Of a stretch of 64,000 nucleotides of DNA, positions 63,600 to 64,000 are shown in pieces. The DNA is taken from positions 23,298 to 87,297 of the forward strand of contig NZ_JAKRSA010000028.1 in NCBI RefSeq assembly GCF_022402485.1. Direction: 5' to 3'. Both the position numbers and the translations under genes were made by a program. Below the pieces are notes generated by a model. The model ran no database searches, was not told where the DNA came from, and worked only from the letters and a program-made list of their open reading frames with translations. Source of the stretch: Phenylobacterium sp. Its GTDB lineage: Bacteria > Pseudomonadota > Alphaproteobacteria > Caulobacterales > Caulobacteraceae. Every line of letters begins with the position of its first letter. The stretch's first letter is position 1.

Positions 63600-64000
63600 A
63601 TGCTGACGGTTTGGGGACGTGCGGACTCATCGGCCACGGCGCGGGTCATGTGGGCCTTGGGCGAGACGGGCACGTCACATGAGCGGCGGGACTGGGGCGG
63701 GGCGTTTGGCGGCGGCGATGATCCGGCCTATCGCGCCCTCAGCCCCCATGGCCGCATCCCCGCCGTCACCGGGACGGACGGCTTCAGCCTGTGGGAATCC
63801 AACACCATCATCCGCTGGCTGGCGACCCGTCATCCCGAGGCTGGGCTCTGGCCCGTTGATGAGGCGGCGCGTTGGCAGGCGGAGGCCTGGATGGACTGGT
63901 CAAACGCCCCTGGCCGGGTGATCGGGACAGTACGCACCGCCTATCGCCGGCAAAGTCCAGACCCAGCCGAGATGCGTCGGACCATCGCTGCGGCCGCCGA
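63600..64000 (+). CDS. Glutathione S-transferase family protein, 3' end outside window
   Basis: The first 133 codons of a GST that runs off the right edge. The N-terminal thioredoxin-like domain begins MLTVWGRADSSATARVMWAL, where Ser residues replace a Tyr nucleophile, and contains the glutathione-binding GRIPAVTGTDGF and SNTIIRWLA (family E-S-x-x-I, here WESNTII). The helical domain starts around residue 85. ATG at 63600 has gggagacgac upstream. Divergent from the DAACS gene across a 184-base gap in which I see no clear regulatory motif. Confidence 0.88.
   Translation, partial: MLTVWGRADSSATARVMWALGETGTSHERRDWGGAFGGGDDPAYRALSPHGRIPAVTGTDGFSLWESNTIIRWLATRHPEAGLWPVDEAARWQAEAWMDWSNAPGRVIGTVRTAYRRQSPDPAEMRRTIAAAA

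Overview
The window looks like a chromosomal piece of a high-GC alphaproteobacterium, most likely of the order Caulobacterales (Caulobacter/Phenylobacterium/Brevundimonas group). The reasons are the codon use, the proteins with recognisable alphaproteobacterial relatives (DUF4170, UrcA, HWE histidine kinase, TonB-dependent receptor, PAS-GEDEF-EAL protein of the PdeA type) and the aa3 oxidase operon ctaC-ctaD-ctaB-small TM protein-ctaG-ctaE-DUF983-surf1-thrC. I see no rRNA, tRNA, CRISPR array, transposase or phage gene. Coding density is high and most gaps are short.

Layout. 1-3474: pstS (cut by the window edge) behind a PhoB box, then a pmbA-cysQ-DUF4170 operon. 3431-9579: MAPEG protein, ubiD, small proteins, YjbR protein, gamma-glutamyltransferase and an alpha/beta hydrolase. 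9593-13845: a TetR regulator facing that hydrolase across a perfect palindrome, a METTL20-type methyltransferase, fatty acid desaturase, XRE regulator and ubiA. 13846-17857: a leader region (18-codon ORF with a strong ribosome-binding site, hairpin with U tract) followed by two tandem ABC half-exporters. 17868-28883: HWE kinase, PPK2, rsmE, gshA, DUF427, POT peptide transporter, TonB-dependent receptor, tldD. 29195-40880: the cytochrome c oxidase operon, running into thrC, an M16 peptidase, an acetyltransferase and pdeA. 40877-46241: yqgE, peroxiredoxin, GST, sirtuin, cation/proton antiporter, DAACS symporter. 58004-64000: uncharacterised protein, penicillin acylase family protein, DUF1295 protein, second DAACS symporter, second GST (cut by the edge).

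The most interesting region is 46479-57937. A NikR-type regulator that has lost three of the four nickel ligands heads an operon with two DUF1989 'urea carboxylase-associated' proteins, a 1204-residue biotin carboxylase of the urea/guanidine carboxylase family and an allophanate hydrolase. Convergent to it lie an ABC importer (ATPase, permease, lipoprotein binding protein), and next to that a divergent non-heme iron 2-oxoglutarate-type dioxygenase. Three copies of one inverted repeat, ATTAC-N14-GTAAT, sit exactly in front of the regulator, the binding-protein gene and the dioxygenase gene and almost nowhere meaningful else that I could find. I read this as a self-contained regulon for uptake and breakdown of guanidine (or urea), in which the dioxygenase may release guanidine from an arginine-like compound. 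The regulon structure is visible in the sequence. The substrate and effector are inference.
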